A DNA stretch of 37,063 nucleotides from an uncultured Clostridia bacterium (GTDB lineage Bacteria; Bacillota; Clostridia; Christensenellales; UBA1242), in assembly GCA_934747775.1 (NCBI GenBank), contig CAKVHA010000011.1, positions 1 to 37,063 of the forward strand, given 5' to 3'. Shown one piece after another: positions 1 to 7,516 of this stretch. Within the stretch, counting starts at the first letter, position 1. Each line of letters opens with the position of its first letter. The notes under the pieces are model-generated. The model worked only from the letters and a program-made list of their open reading frames with translations, did not search any database and had not been told where the DNA came from. Both the position numbers and the translations under genes were made by a program.

Positions 1-500
1 ATCAAAGACAAGGTACAAAAAGCACCCTAACTCGTAGTGAAGTTAGAGGCCACGCTAAAAAACCTTGGCGTCAAAAGGGTACTGGTAGAGCTAGACAAGG
101 TTCAACTAAGGGCCCACAATGGAGAGGCGGTGGAATTGTGTTTGCACCTAAGCCACGCGATTTCTCTAAAAAAGTTAACAAAGAAGCTAAAAGAGTTGCA
201 TTCAAGAGTGCTATCTCTGAAAAATTGGCTCAAAAAGAAATTATTGTTTTGGACGACTTAACACTTAAAGAAGCTAAAACAAAATTAATGCAAAAAGTTT
301 ATACCGACCTTAAACTAAACAAAAATGTTTTGTTTGTAACTAAGGGAAACAATGAAAACGTTATTAAAGCATCAGCAAACATTCAAAATATCGATGTTAC
401 AACAGCTGGTTTGCTAAATGTATACGACATCATCGTTTGCGACAAATTGGTACTTACTAAAGATGCAGTAAAACAAATAGAGGAGGCTTATGCTGAATAA
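1..500 (+). CDS. rplD: 50S ribosomal protein L4 (5' end cut by window edge)
   Basis: L4 binds domain I of 23S rRNA and its extended loop lines the peptide exit tunnel. The reading frame is already open at base 3 and runs 165 codons to the TAA at 498-500. The visible part starts in the extended loop, with the family signature KPWRQKGTGRARQG and then PQWRGGGIVFAPKPR, followed by the globular C-terminal domain. L4 is usually a little over 200 residues, so about 40 N-terminal residues lie left of the window. The stop overlaps the rplW start as TAATG, implying translational coupling. In many bacteria L4 autoregulates the S10 operon, but that leader would be outside this window. Confidence 0.97.
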   Translation, partial: QRQGTKSTLTRSEVRGHAKKPWRQKGTGRARQGSTKGPQWRGGGIVFAPKPRDFSKKVNKEAKRVAFKSAISEKLAQKEIIVLDDLTLKEAKTKLMQKVYTDLKLNKNVLFVTKGNNENVIKASANIQNIDVTTAGLLNVYDIIVCDKLVLTKDAVKQIEEAYAE

Positions 501-790
501 TGAAACATTTTGATATTATTATTAAGCCTATTTTAAGTGAAAAAAGTTATGCAGATATTGCTAACAAAAAATACACTTTCGAAGTAGTAAAAAGTGCTAA
601 CAAAACCGAAATTAAAAAGGCTATTGAAGAACTTTTTGGTGTTAAAGTTAAATCTGTTAACACCGCAAACATCGACGGAAAATTAAAAAGACAAGGAAAA
701 TCTCAAGGTTATACTTCAAATTATAAAAAAGCTTATGTTCAACTTACTGAAGATAGCAAAACTATAGAGTTTTTCGATAGCTTGTCATAA
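500..790 (+). CDS. rplW: 50S ribosomal protein L23
   Basis: L23 is a primary 23S rRNA binder at the tunnel exit, where trigger factor and SRP dock. The 96-residue product is a normal length. It opens with DIIIKPILSEKSY, then TFEVVKSANKTEIKKAIE and the basic loop around KLKRQGKSQGYTS, all typical of bacterial L23. The ATG shares a base with the rplD stop, and the purine-rich AGGAGG at 481-486 inside the end of rplD is a good ribosome binding site for it. It sits in its standard place between rplD and rplB. Confidence 0.97.
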   Translation: MKHFDIIIKPILSEKSYADIANKKYTFEVVKSANKTEIKKAIEELFGVKVKSVNTANIDGKLKRQGKSQGYTSNYKKAYVQLTEDSKTIEFFDSLS

Positions 791-807
791 TATTAGGAGG
801 AAACATA

Positions 808-1635
808 ATGGCTATTAAATCATACAATCCAACATCTCCTGCTCGTAGATTCTACACAACTGCATCTTATGATGAAGTTACTAAAAAAGAGCCAGAAAAA
901 TCCTTGCTAGTTGAGAAAAAGAAAACAGCTGGCAGAAACAATATGGGTAGAATCACAGTTAGACATATTGGTGGTGGAAACAGAGTTAAGTATAGGCTTA
1001 TTGACTTTAAAAGAAATAAAGACAATATCCCTGCAAAAGTTGTGGGCATTGAATATGACCCAAATAGAAGCGCTTACATCGCATTGTTAAACTATGCTGA
1101 TGGCGAAAAACGCTACATCTTAGCACCTAACGGTCTTAATGTTGGCGACACTATTATGAGTGGCGAAAACATTGAAATTAAAGTTGGCAACAATATGCCA
1201 CTTAAAGATATGCCAGTTGGTGCTGTTATCCATAATATAGAACTTCAAGCTGGTAAGGGCGGTCAAATGGTTCGTTCTGCTGGTATGGAAGCAAGACTTA
1301 TGGCTAAAGAAGGCAAATATGCCACTATCAAATTGCCATCGGGCGAAATGAGAATGGTTTTAAATACTTGCCGCGCAACTATCGGTCAAGTTGGAAACTT
1401 AGATCACGAACTAGTTTCTCTTGGTAAAGCTGGTAGAAAAAGACATATGGGTATCAGACCTACCGTTCGTGGTTCGGTTATGAACCCTTGTGATCACCCA
1501 CACGGTGGTGGTGAAGGTAAATCTCCAGTTGGTAGAAAATCTCCACTTACACCTTGGGGCAAACCTGCAATGGGTAAAAAGACTAGAAATAATAAGAAGG
1601 CTAGCACTAAACTTATTATTAAGCGTGTGAATTAG
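808..1635 (+). CDS. rplB: 50S ribosomal protein L2
   Basis: L2 is the most conserved large-subunit protein, needed for subunit association and peptidyl-transferase assembly. At 275 residues it is full length. It has the N-terminal KSYNPTSPARRFYT, the OB-fold core with NNMGRITVRHIGGGNR, and the C-terminal NPCDHPHGGGEGKSPVGR, which contains the conserved histidine reaching toward the peptidyl-transferase centre. AGGAGG at 795-800 gives an ordinary start. A 17-bp gap follows rplW, within one transcription unit. Confidence 0.98.
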   Translation: MAIKSYNPTSPARRFYTTASYDEVTKKEPEKSLLVEKKKTAGRNNMGRITVRHIGGGNRVKYRLIDFKRNKDNIPAKVVGIEYDPNRSAYIALLNYADGEKRYILAPNGLNVGDTIMSGENIEIKVGNNMPLKDMPVGAVIHNIELQAGKGGQMVRSAGMEARLMAKEGKYATIKLPSGEMRMVLNTCRATIGQVGNLDHELVSLGKAGRKRHMGIRPTVRGSVMNPCDHPHGGGEGKSPVGRKSPLTPWGKPAMGKKTRNNKKASTKLIIKRVN

Positions 1636-1646
1636 GAGTAAAAAAC

Positions 1647-1931
1647 ATGAGTAGAAGTTTAAAGAAAAAACCCTATGTTGAAGAAAGATTACTATCTAGA
1701 ATAGTAAAACTTAATCAAGAGGGCAAAAAACAAGTTGTTAAAACATGGAGCCGCTCATCTACAATATATCCAGAATTCGTGGGACATACCATTGCAGTTC
1801 ACAATGGCATCAAACACATTCCTGTATATTGCACAGTAGATATGATTGGTCACAAATTAGGCGAATTTGCACCTACAAGAACATTTAAAGGACACAGTGG
1901 CGACAAAAAGACCGCTGTTGCTAAAAAATAA
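1647..1931 (+). CDS. rpsS: 30S ribosomal protein S19
   Basis: S19 sits in the head of the small subunit, contacts S13 and binds 16S rRNA near the A-site finger. The 94-residue protein starts MSRSLKKKPYVEERL and carries the conserved HTIAVHNGIKHIPV and GHKLGEFAPTRTFKGH blocks. The lysine-rich C terminus is ordinary for the family. The Shine-Dalgarno AGGAG lies at 1634-1638, overlapping the rplB stop. Genes on both sides are in the universal order. Confidence 0.98.
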   Translation: MSRSLKKKPYVEERLLSRIVKLNQEGKKQVVKTWSRSSTIYPEFVGHTIAVHNGIKHIPVYCTVDMIGHKLGEFAPTRTFKGHSGDKKTAVAKK

Positions 1932-1948
1932 TTTAGGAGTACAGTATT

Positions 1949-2338
1949 ATGGCAAAAAGAATGAAAGAGAAATCGGCTTTAAGACAACAAAATAAAGACA
2001 CTCGTCCTACTGCTACTGCTAGATATGTAAGAATGGGTGCGTCTAAAGCTAAAAGAGTATTAGACATTATTAAAAACCAAGGAATCGCAGAAGCAAACGC
2101 TATTTTGGATATCACTCCTAGCACAGCTTCTATGGTTGTTAAAAAGGTTTTAAATTCTGCAGTTGCTAATGCAGAAAACAATATGGGCTTAAACAAAGAC
2201 GATTTAGTTGTTGTAGAAGCTTATGCAAATCAAGGTCCATCGTTTAAACGTGTTGCATTCCGCGGCAGAGGTGGAGTTGATACTATTATTAAAAGAACTT
2301 GTCATATAACCATCGTGTTAGACAGCAAAAATAAATAA
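1949..2338 (+). CDS. rplV: 50S ribosomal protein L22 with charged N-terminal extension
   Basis: L22 has a small globular domain and a long beta-hairpin that lines the exit tunnel. The core begins at about residue 24 with ATARYVRMGASKAKRVLD. The tunnel hairpin and C-terminal beta-sheet follow, including RGRGGVDTIIKRTCHITIVL. At 129 residues it is longer than the usual 110 or so because of about 20 charged residues (KRMKEKSALRQQNKDTR) before the core. The extension is in frame with an upstream AGGAG, so it is probably real. Confidence 0.96.
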   Translation: MAKRMKEKSALRQQNKDTRPTATARYVRMGASKAKRVLDIIKNQGIAEANAILDITPSTASMVVKKVLNSAVANAENNMGLNKDDLVVVEAYANQGPSFKRVAFRGRGGVDTIIKRTCHITIVLDSKNK

Positions 2339-2357
2339 AGGAGCTAATTAAAGAATT

Positions 2358-3047
2358 ATGGGACAGAAAGTTAATCCACACGGTTTAAGAATTGGTGTTA
2401 ATAAAGATTGGGATTCGTCTTGGATTGCTGGTAAAAAAGAGTTTTCTGATTTACTAGTAGAAGATAATAAAATTAGAACCTTTATTAATAAAAAATACGC
2501 TACAAGCAGTGTTTCAAGAGTTGTTGTCGAAAGAACTGCTAACCGTGTAATCGTAGACATCTTCACTTCAAAACCAGGCGTTGTTATTGGCGCTAAAGGT
2601 GCTGGGGTAGAAGAACTTAAAAAAGACCTTGCAAAAATTTGCAACGGCAAACAAGTTAATGTAAACATTAAAGAAGTTAAAAGACCTGATTTAGATGCTA
2701 CTATTGTTGCTCAATCTATTGCTCAATCACTAGAAAAACGTGTAAGCTTTAGAAGAGCTATGAAACAAGGTATCCAAAGAGTTATGAGAGCTGGCGCTAA
2801 GGGTTGTAAAGTTATGATTAGTGGCCGTCTTGATGGTGCTGAAATTGCTAGAAGCGAACATTATCAAGAAGGTAGACTTCCACTTCAAACTCTTCGTAGC
2901 GATATCGACTACGCTTTGGTTGAAGCACACACCACATATGGTGTTTTAGGTGTTAAAGTTTGGATTTGCAATGGCGAAATTCTAAGTAAGAAAAAAGTTG
3001 TTGTGGCTGAACCTGAAAATGTTGAACAAGAAGGGGGTAACGCCTAA
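2358..3047 (+). CDS. rpsC: 30S ribosomal protein S3
   Basis: S3 lies at the mRNA entry channel and contributes to helicase activity on mRNA. The 229-residue product begins MGQKVNPHGLRIGVNKDWDS, has a type II KH domain with the GxxG loop GAKG at about residues 76-79, and ends with the C-terminal domain that includes KVMISGRLDGAEIARSEHY. Length is normal. An AAGGAG at 2338-2343 provides the ribosome binding site. Its TAA overlaps the rplP start as TAATG. Confidence 0.98.
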   Translation: MGQKVNPHGLRIGVNKDWDSSWIAGKKEFSDLLVEDNKIRTFINKKYATSSVSRVVVERTANRVIVDIFTSKPGVVIGAKGAGVEELKKDLAKICNGKQVNVNIKEVKRPDLDATIVAQSIAQSLEKRVSFRRAMKQGIQRVMRAGAKGCKVMISGRLDGAEIARSEHYQEGRLPLQTLRSDIDYALVEAHTTYGVLGVKVWICNGEILSKKKVVVAEPENVEQEGGNA

Positions 3048-3481
3048 TGTTAATGCCTAAGAGAGTAAAAAGAAGAAAACAATTTAGAGGTAGAATGACT
3101 GGTAAAGCTACAAAAGGTAACAAAATTGCATACGGCGAATATGGTCTAGTTGCACTAGAACCTTGCTGGATGACTGCAAATCAAATAGAAGCAGCCAGAA
3201 TTGCTATTAACCGTTACACTAAGAGGGGTGGTCAAGTTTGGATTAATGTTTTCCCTCACAAACCAGTAACTAAGAAACCTGCTGGTACTCGTATGGGTAA
3301 AGGTAAAGGTAACCCAGAACTATGGGTTGCAGTTATCAAACCTGGTAGAATTTTATTTGAGCTAGCTGGTGTTCCAGAAGAATCTGCTAGAGAGGCTATG
3401 CGTCTTGCTGGCCACAAACTTCCTATCAAAACAAAGTTTGTATCTAAAGCAGAACTAAATACAGAAGGTGGTAATGAATAA
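3047..3481 (+). CDS. rplP: 50S ribosomal protein L16
   Basis: L16 contacts the A-site tRNA and the central protuberance. The 144-residue protein starts MLMPKRVKRRKQFRG, exactly as expected for the family, so the first ATG (overlapping the rpsC stop) is preferred over the second ATG two codons later. GYGLVALEPCW-like and GKGKGNPELWVAVIKPGR motifs are present. A run of GG-rich codons just before the start acts as the ribosome binding site. The stop overlaps the start of rpmC. Confidence 0.98.
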   Translation: MLMPKRVKRRKQFRGRMTGKATKGNKIAYGEYGLVALEPCWMTANQIEAARIAINRYTKRGGQVWINVFPHKPVTKKPAGTRMGKGKGNPELWVAVIKPGRILFELAGVPEESAREAMRLAGHKLPIKTKFVSKAELNTEGGNE

Positions 3482-3687
3482 TGAAAGTTAAAGAGTTAAG
3501 AGATATGACCAACGAAGAACTTAATGCTAAACTTAAAGCATTAAAACAAGAATTGTTCAACCTTCGTTTTTCAAATGCAACTGGTCAATTAAGTAATCCA
3601 TTACAATTAAATACTTGCAAAAAAGATATTGCAAGAATCAAAACAATTTTAACAGAGCGCGAACTTAGCAAAAAGGCTAAGGCTTAA
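3481..3687 (+). CDS. rpmC: 50S ribosomal protein L29
   Basis: L29 is a small two-helix protein at the tunnel exit next to L23. The 68-residue product reads MKVKELRDMTNEELNAKLK, then KQELFNLRFSNATGQLSNP and a second helix ending in a lysine-rich tail. Length and motifs are typical. Its ATG overlaps the rplP TAA, so it is likely translated by coupling from rplP. Confidence 0.97.
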   Translation: MKVKELRDMTNEELNAKLKALKQELFNLRFSNATGQLSNPLQLNTCKKDIARIKTILTERELSKKAKA

Positions 3688-3706
3688 TCTATAAGGAGGA
3701 ATTAAT

Positions 3707-3973
3707 ATGGAACAAACAATTGAAAGAAATAGCCGCCACACCTATATTGGTATGGTTAGCAGCATTAAAATGGATAAAACCATTACTGTAAGCATTGTTG
3801 AAAACAAAAGACATCCTCTTTATGGTAAGGTTTATAAAGTGACCAAAAAAGTTTTGGCACACGACGAAAACAACGAATGCAAAGAGGGCGATAGAGTAGA
3901 AATTATGAGCACTCGTCCACTAAGCAAAAACAAACACTACAGATTAGTTAGAATAATCGAAAGAGCTAAATAA
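3707..3973 (+). CDS. rpsQ: 30S ribosomal protein S17
   Basis: S17 is an OB-fold primary binder of 16S rRNA. The 88-residue protein has GMVSSIKMDKTITVSIVE, the loop RHPLYGKVYKVTKK and the closing MSTRPLSKNKHYRLVRI, all conserved. An AAGGAGGAATT ribosome binding site precedes the ATG. The order rpmC-rpsQ-rplN is universal. Confidence 0.98.
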   Translation: MEQTIERNSRHTYIGMVSSIKMDKTITVSIVENKRHPLYGKVYKVTKKVLAHDENNECKEGDRVEIMSTRPLSKNKHYRLVRIIERAK

Positions 3974-3983
3974 GGAGAAAATT

Positions 3984-4352
3984 ATGGTACAACCTCAAAC
4001 AATTTTAAAAGTTGCCGATAATAGCGGTGCTAAAAAGATTATGTGCATCAGAATACTTGGTGGCTCTTTTAGAAGAAGTGGCAATATTGGCGACATTATT
4101 GTAGCTTCTGTTAAATCTGCTACTCCAGGTGGTGCAGTAAAGAAAGGTGATGTTGTAAAAGCAGTTATCGTTAGAACAGTTAAAGGCACTCAACGCCCAG
4201 ACGGTTCGTACATTAAATTTGACGAAAACGCTGCTGTAATTATTGACAACCAAAAACAACCAAAAGGTACTCGTATCTTTGGACCAATAGCAAGGGAACT
4301 AAGAGATAAAGGTTTTATGAAAATTATTTCTCTAGCTCCAGAAGTATTATAA
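3984..4352 (+). CDS. rplN: 50S ribosomal protein L14
   Basis: L14 forms part of intersubunit bridges with 16S rRNA and is the docking site for the silencing factor RsfS. The 122-residue protein is the standard length. It begins MVQPQTILKVADNSGAKKI and has GDIIVASVKSATPGGAVKKG and GTRIFGPIARELR. The gap after rpsQ is 10 bp and holds AAGGAG. Two antisense open frames across this gene are only shadows. Confidence 0.98.
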   Translation: MVQPQTILKVADNSGAKKIMCIRILGGSFRRSGNIGDIIVASVKSATPGGAVKKGDVVKAVIVRTVKGTQRPDGSYIKFDENAAVIIDNQKQPKGTRIFGPIARELRDKGFMKIISLAPEVL

Positions 4353-4365
4353 GGGAGGAATTAAT

Positions 4366-4866
4366 ATGACACTTAATGTGAAAAAAGGTGATAATGTTTT
4401 AGTAATTGCCGGCAAAGATAAAGGCAAATCTGGAAAAGTTTTAACCGCAATTCCTGCCGATAATGCAGTGGTTGTTAGTGATGTAAACATTATTGCAAAA
4501 CACAAAAAACCAAAAAACGCTCAAGACAAAGGCGGAATCATTAGAAAAGAAAACAAAATCGACGCTTCTAATGTATTAGTTATTTGCCCAGAGTGCAACA
4601 AAGCAACAAGAATTTCTTACGCTGTAGAAGGCGACAAGAAGTTTAGAAAATGCAAAAAATGTGGTGCTTCTTTAGATAAAGCTGTTCCTACTAAAAAGGA
4701 AGTTAAAAAAGAAGTAAAACAAACTAAAAAAGCAGAAGCAAAAGTAGAAAAAACTGCAGCTAAGAAAGCTCCAGTAAAAAAAGCTCCAGCTAAAACACTT
4801 AGCGGAGTAACTAAAACTACTACAACAAAAGCTACTGTAAAAAGAACACAGGCTAAGGGACAATAA
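4366..4866 (+). CDS. rplX: 50S ribosomal protein L24, zinc-ribbon form with Lys/Ala tail
   Basis: L24 initiates large-subunit assembly by binding the 5' region of 23S rRNA. Residues 1-70 form the KOW/SH3 core (KKGDNVLVIAGKDKGKSGKV). Residues 71-105 contain two CxxC pairs (CPECNKATR and CKKCGAS), indicating a zinc-binding variant. After about residue 106 the protein continues for about 60 residues that are almost only K, A, T, V, E, P and Q. L24 is normally about 100-110 residues, so this tail is an addition. The next gene starts 11 bp after the stop, and there is no sign of a frameshift. The tail resembles the L30 N-terminal extension in the same operon. Confidence 0.95.
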   Translation: MTLNVKKGDNVLVIAGKDKGKSGKVLTAIPADNAVVVSDVNIIAKHKKPKNAQDKGGIIRKENKIDASNVLVICPECNKATRISYAVEGDKKFRKCKKCGASLDKAVPTKKEVKKEVKQTKKAEAKVEKTAAKKAPVKKAPAKTLSGVTKTTTTKATVKRTQAKGQ

Positions 4867-4877
4867 GGAGAGTTAAT

Positions 4878-5429
4878 ATGGCAAAAGAATTAAATAGATT
4901 ATATTTGAAATATAAAAACGAAGTTGTTCCTGCTATGGAAAAAGAATTTAATTACACCAATGCACTACAAGTTCCAAAGGTTGAAAAAATCATTGTTAAC
5001 CGTGGTCTTGGTGATGTTAAAGATAATTCACAAGCTTTCAATAAAGCTGTGGACGAATTGGCAGTTATCACTGGTCAAAAACCAGTTGTTACAATCGCTA
5101 AAAAATCAATCGCTAACTTTAAGGTTAGAAAAGGTATGAAGATTGGTGCTAAAGTTACTCTTCGTGGTCAACATATGTATGAGTTCCTAGATAAAGTTAT
5201 TAGCATTGCTCTTCCTCGTGTTAGAGACTTCCAAGGTATTTCCGATAAGGCTTTTGATGGTCAAGGAAATTACTCACTTGGTCTAACCGAACAACTTGTT
5301 TTTCCTGAAATAAGTTACGAAAAGATTGACAAAATTCGTGGTTTAGACATTGTAATTGTAACTTCTGCAAAAACTGATAAGGAAGCTAAGGCATTACTTG
5401 CAAATCTTGGTATGCCTTTCAGAAAGTAG
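4878..5429 (+). CDS. rplE: 50S ribosomal protein L5
   Basis: L5 binds 5S rRNA in the central protuberance and contacts P-site tRNA. The 183-residue protein is a normal length. It shows NALQVPKVEKIIVNRGLGD, GQKPVVTIAKKSIANFKVR, GAKVTLRGQHMYEFLDKVI and the C-terminal NYSLGLTEQLVFPEI block. GGAG at 4867-4870 gives the start. It lies directly upstream of the zinc S14 gene, the usual Gram-positive order. Confidence 0.98.
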   Translation: MAKELNRLYLKYKNEVVPAMEKEFNYTNALQVPKVEKIIVNRGLGDVKDNSQAFNKAVDELAVITGQKPVVTIAKKSIANFKVRKGMKIGAKVTLRGQHMYEFLDKVISIALPRVRDFQGISDKAFDGQGNYSLGLTEQLVFPEISYEKIDKIRGLDIVIVTSAKTDKEAKALLANLGMPFRK

Positions 5430-5444
5430 GAGGAAAGGATAAAT

Positions 5445-5630
5445 ATGGCAAAAACATCATTAGTTGCTAAGCAACAAAGACCTAGTAAATATTCAACACG
5501 TGAATACACTCGTTGTAAACTTTGCGGACGTCCTCATTCTGTATTAAGAAAATACGGAATTTGCAGAATTTGCTTCCGCGAATTAGCTTACAAGGGTGAA
5601 ATTCCTGGTGTTAAAAAATCGAGTTGGTAA
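5445..5630 (+). CDS. rpsN: 30S ribosomal protein S14, zinc type Z
   Basis: S14 assembles late in the head of the 30S subunit. The 61-residue length and two CxxC pairs (CKLCGR and CRICFR) mark the short zinc-binding type rather than the zinc-free paralogue of about 89-100 residues. The motif VLRKYGICRICFRELAY and the terminal GVKKSSW are diagnostic. AGGAGG at 5428-5433 overlaps the rplE stop region. No zinc-independent paralogue is present in this window. Confidence 0.98.
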   Translation: MAKTSLVAKQQRPSKYSTREYTRCKLCGRPHSVLRKYGICRICFRELAYKGEIPGVKKSSW

Positions 5631-5642
5631 GGAGATAAGTTT

Positions 5643-6029
5643 ATGATAGTTACAGATCCAATAGCAGATATGCTTACAAGAATGAGAAATGCTCTTCAAG
5701 CTAAACATAAAAGTGTTTCCATTCCTACTTCAAAAACAAAGTTGGCTATTGCTCAACTTTTACAAAACGAAGGTTACATTGCTTCTTTCAAAGAAGAGGG
5801 CGAAGGAATTAATGCTAACATCGTTATTGAATTTAAAAACGAAAAAGTACTTCAAGGTTTAAGAAGAATTTCTAAACCAGGTTTAAGAGTATATTCTAGT
5901 TGCGAAGACCTACCTAAAGTTCTAAACGGACTTGGTATTGCAATCGTATCTACTAGCAAAGGTTTAATGACAGATAGGCAAGCAAGAGAACTAAAGCTTG
6001 GTGGCGAAGTTCTTGCGTTTGTATGGTAG
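5643..6029 (+). CDS. rpsH: 30S ribosomal protein S8
   Basis: S8 is a primary binder of the central domain of 16S rRNA and, in Escherichia coli, the autoregulator of the spc operon. The 128-residue product is slightly shorter than the usual 130-132. It contains DPIADMLTRMRNAL at the N terminus and the C-terminal GIAIVSTSKGLMTDRQA, which carries the conserved STSKG RNA-binding motif. No S8-type mRNA target was recognised near rplE. Confidence 0.98.
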   Translation: MIVTDPIADMLTRMRNALQAKHKSVSIPTSKTKLAIAQLLQNEGYIASFKEEGEGINANIVIEFKNEKVLQGLRRISKPGLRVYSSCEDLPKVLNGLGIAIVSTSKGLMTDRQARELKLGGEVLAFVW

Positions 6030-6038
6030 GAGGGTGTT

Positions 6039-6575
6039 ATGAGTAGAGTTGGAAGACAAGTTATAACAATTCCTAGCGGTGTAACTGTTACCGTTAATGG
6101 TAATAATGTAACAGTTGCTGGTTCTCTTGGAACACTTTCAAGAGAGTTTGACCACAGAATTAAAGTTGTGGTTGAAAACAACGAAGTTAAAGTTTTAAAC
6201 GAAACTAATGACTACGAATTAAGAAAATTTCACGGATTAACTCGTCAATTAATCAACAATATGATTGTTGGCGTTAGTAAGGGTTATGAAAAACGTCTTA
6301 CTGTTAATGGCGTAGGTTTCAAAATTACACAAAAGGGTGCCGATTTGGTTTTAAACATTGGTCTTTCTCATCCAGTGGAACTTAAAGCCGAAGATGGTAT
6401 CACTCTAAGCTGCGATAAAAACGAAATTATTGTTAAAGGTATCAGCAAGGAAAAAGTTGGTCAATTTGCTAGTAAAGTAAGAGATCTAAAACCAGTTGAA
6501 CCATATCACGCTTATGGTATTTATTACAGCGATGAGCACGTAAGAAGAAAAGAAAGAAAAACAGGTAAAAAGTAG
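6039..6575 (+). CDS. rplF: 50S ribosomal protein L6
   Basis: L6 lies near the factor-binding site and has two repeated alpha/beta domains. The 178-residue protein is a standard length. It begins MSRVGRQVITIPSGVTVTV. The second-domain signature is LKPVEPYHAYGIYYSDEHV, with a basic C terminus RRKERKTGKK. AGGAGG at 6028-6033 overlaps the preceding stop and sets the start. Confidence 0.97.
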   Translation: MSRVGRQVITIPSGVTVTVNGNNVTVAGSLGTLSREFDHRIKVVVENNEVKVLNETNDYELRKFHGLTRQLINNMIVGVSKGYEKRLTVNGVGFKITQKGADLVLNIGLSHPVELKAEDGITLSCDKNEIIVKGISKEKVGQFASKVRDLKPVEPYHAYGIYYSDEHVRRKERKTGKK

Positions 6576-6586
6576 GAGGCTAAGAT

Positions 6587-6955
6587 ATGATTAATAAAGT
6601 TAACAAAAATGCTAGCAGATTAGTTCGCGCTAGACGTATTAGAAAAAATCTTGCCGGGACTCAAGAAAAACCAAGACTTTGTGTTTTTAAAAGTTTAAAC
6701 CACATTTACGCTCAAGTTATTGACGATGTGAACGGCGTTACTATTGCAAGTGCTTCTACTTTAACAAAAACTGTTGCAAGCAAACTTGAAGGAAAAACAA
6801 AACAAGAGGCTGCTTTTATGGTTGGCGAGGCTGTTGCTAAAAATGCTATGAAAAAGGGTGTTAAAACTGTTGTGTTCGACAGAGCAGGAAACATCTACAC
6901 TGGCAGAGTTAAAGCATTGGCTGAAGGCGCTAGAAAAGCTGGCTTAGAGTTTTAA
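6587..6955 (+). CDS. rplR: 50S ribosomal protein L18
   Basis: L18 binds 5S rRNA with L5. The 122-residue product has the basic N-terminal region RLVRARRIRKNLAGTQEKPR, then LCVFKSLNHIYAQVIDD and the C-terminal VVFDRAGNIYTGRVKALAEG block. Length is typical. AGGAGG at 6575-6580 overlaps the rplF stop. Confidence 0.97.
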   Translation: MINKVNKNASRLVRARRIRKNLAGTQEKPRLCVFKSLNHIYAQVIDDVNGVTIASASTLTKTVASKLEGKTKQEAAFMVGEAVAKNAMKKGVKTVVFDRAGNIYTGRVKALAEGARKAGLEF

Positions 6956-6966
6956 GGGGTGGTTAT

Positions 6967-7506
6967 ATGCAAAAAGACGATAAAAAACCAAACATTAAAG
7001 AAAGACCTAACAGACATGCTGTTAAGGAAGTTGACCCTATTGGCAGCAAACTTGTAGCAGTTAATAGAGTTACTAAAGTTGTTAAGGGTGGTAGAACTAT
7101 GAGATTTGCTGCTCTAGTTGTTGCTGGCGACGGCGCAGGTAGAGTTGGTGTTGGCGCTGGTAAAGCTGCCGAAGTTCCAAATGCTATTGATAAAGCAACT
7201 TTAGCTGCTAAACGCAACTTAGTTAAAGTTGAATTAAATGGAACCACAATTCCTCACGAAGTTATTGGCAAATATGGCAAAAGTGTTGTTAAACTTATGC
7301 CTAGTAAAGAAGGTACTGGTATTATCGCTGGCGGTTCAGTTCGTCCAGTTGTTGAACTATGCGGTATCAAAGATATTACTGCTAAAGCTTATGGTTCTAG
7401 AAATTGCATTAATGTAGTTAAAGCTACAATTAATGGATTAAATTCTTTAAGAAGCAAAGAACAAATTGCTGCTTTAAGAGGAAAATCTGTAGAGGATATT
7501 AAGTAG
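6967..7506 (+). CDS. rpsE: 30S ribosomal protein S5
   Basis: S5 acts in mRNA entry, decoding fidelity and early 30S assembly. The 179-residue protein has a short charged N terminus, then the double-stranded RNA-binding domain with VNRVTKVVKGGRTMRFAALV and GDGAGRVGVGAGKAAEVP, and a C-terminal domain with IIAGGSVRPVVELCGI. Slightly longer than the usual 165 or so because of the leader residues. The ribosome binding site is a weaker GGGGTGG at 6955-6961. Confidence 0.97.
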   Translation: MQKDDKKPNIKERPNRHAVKEVDPIGSKLVAVNRVTKVVKGGRTMRFAALVVAGDGAGRVGVGAGKAAEVPNAIDKATLAAKRNLVKVELNGTTIPHEVIGKYGKSVVKLMPSKEGTGIIAGGSVRPVVELCGIKDITAKAYGSRNCINVVKATINGLNSLRSKEQIAALRGKSVEDIK

Positions 7507-7516
7507 GAGGTTTATT

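Noticed and set aside
4680..4863. The L24 tail considered as a frameshift or fused second gene.
   Set aside because: The frame is continuous, composition is uniform, and the stop and rplE start have normal spacing.
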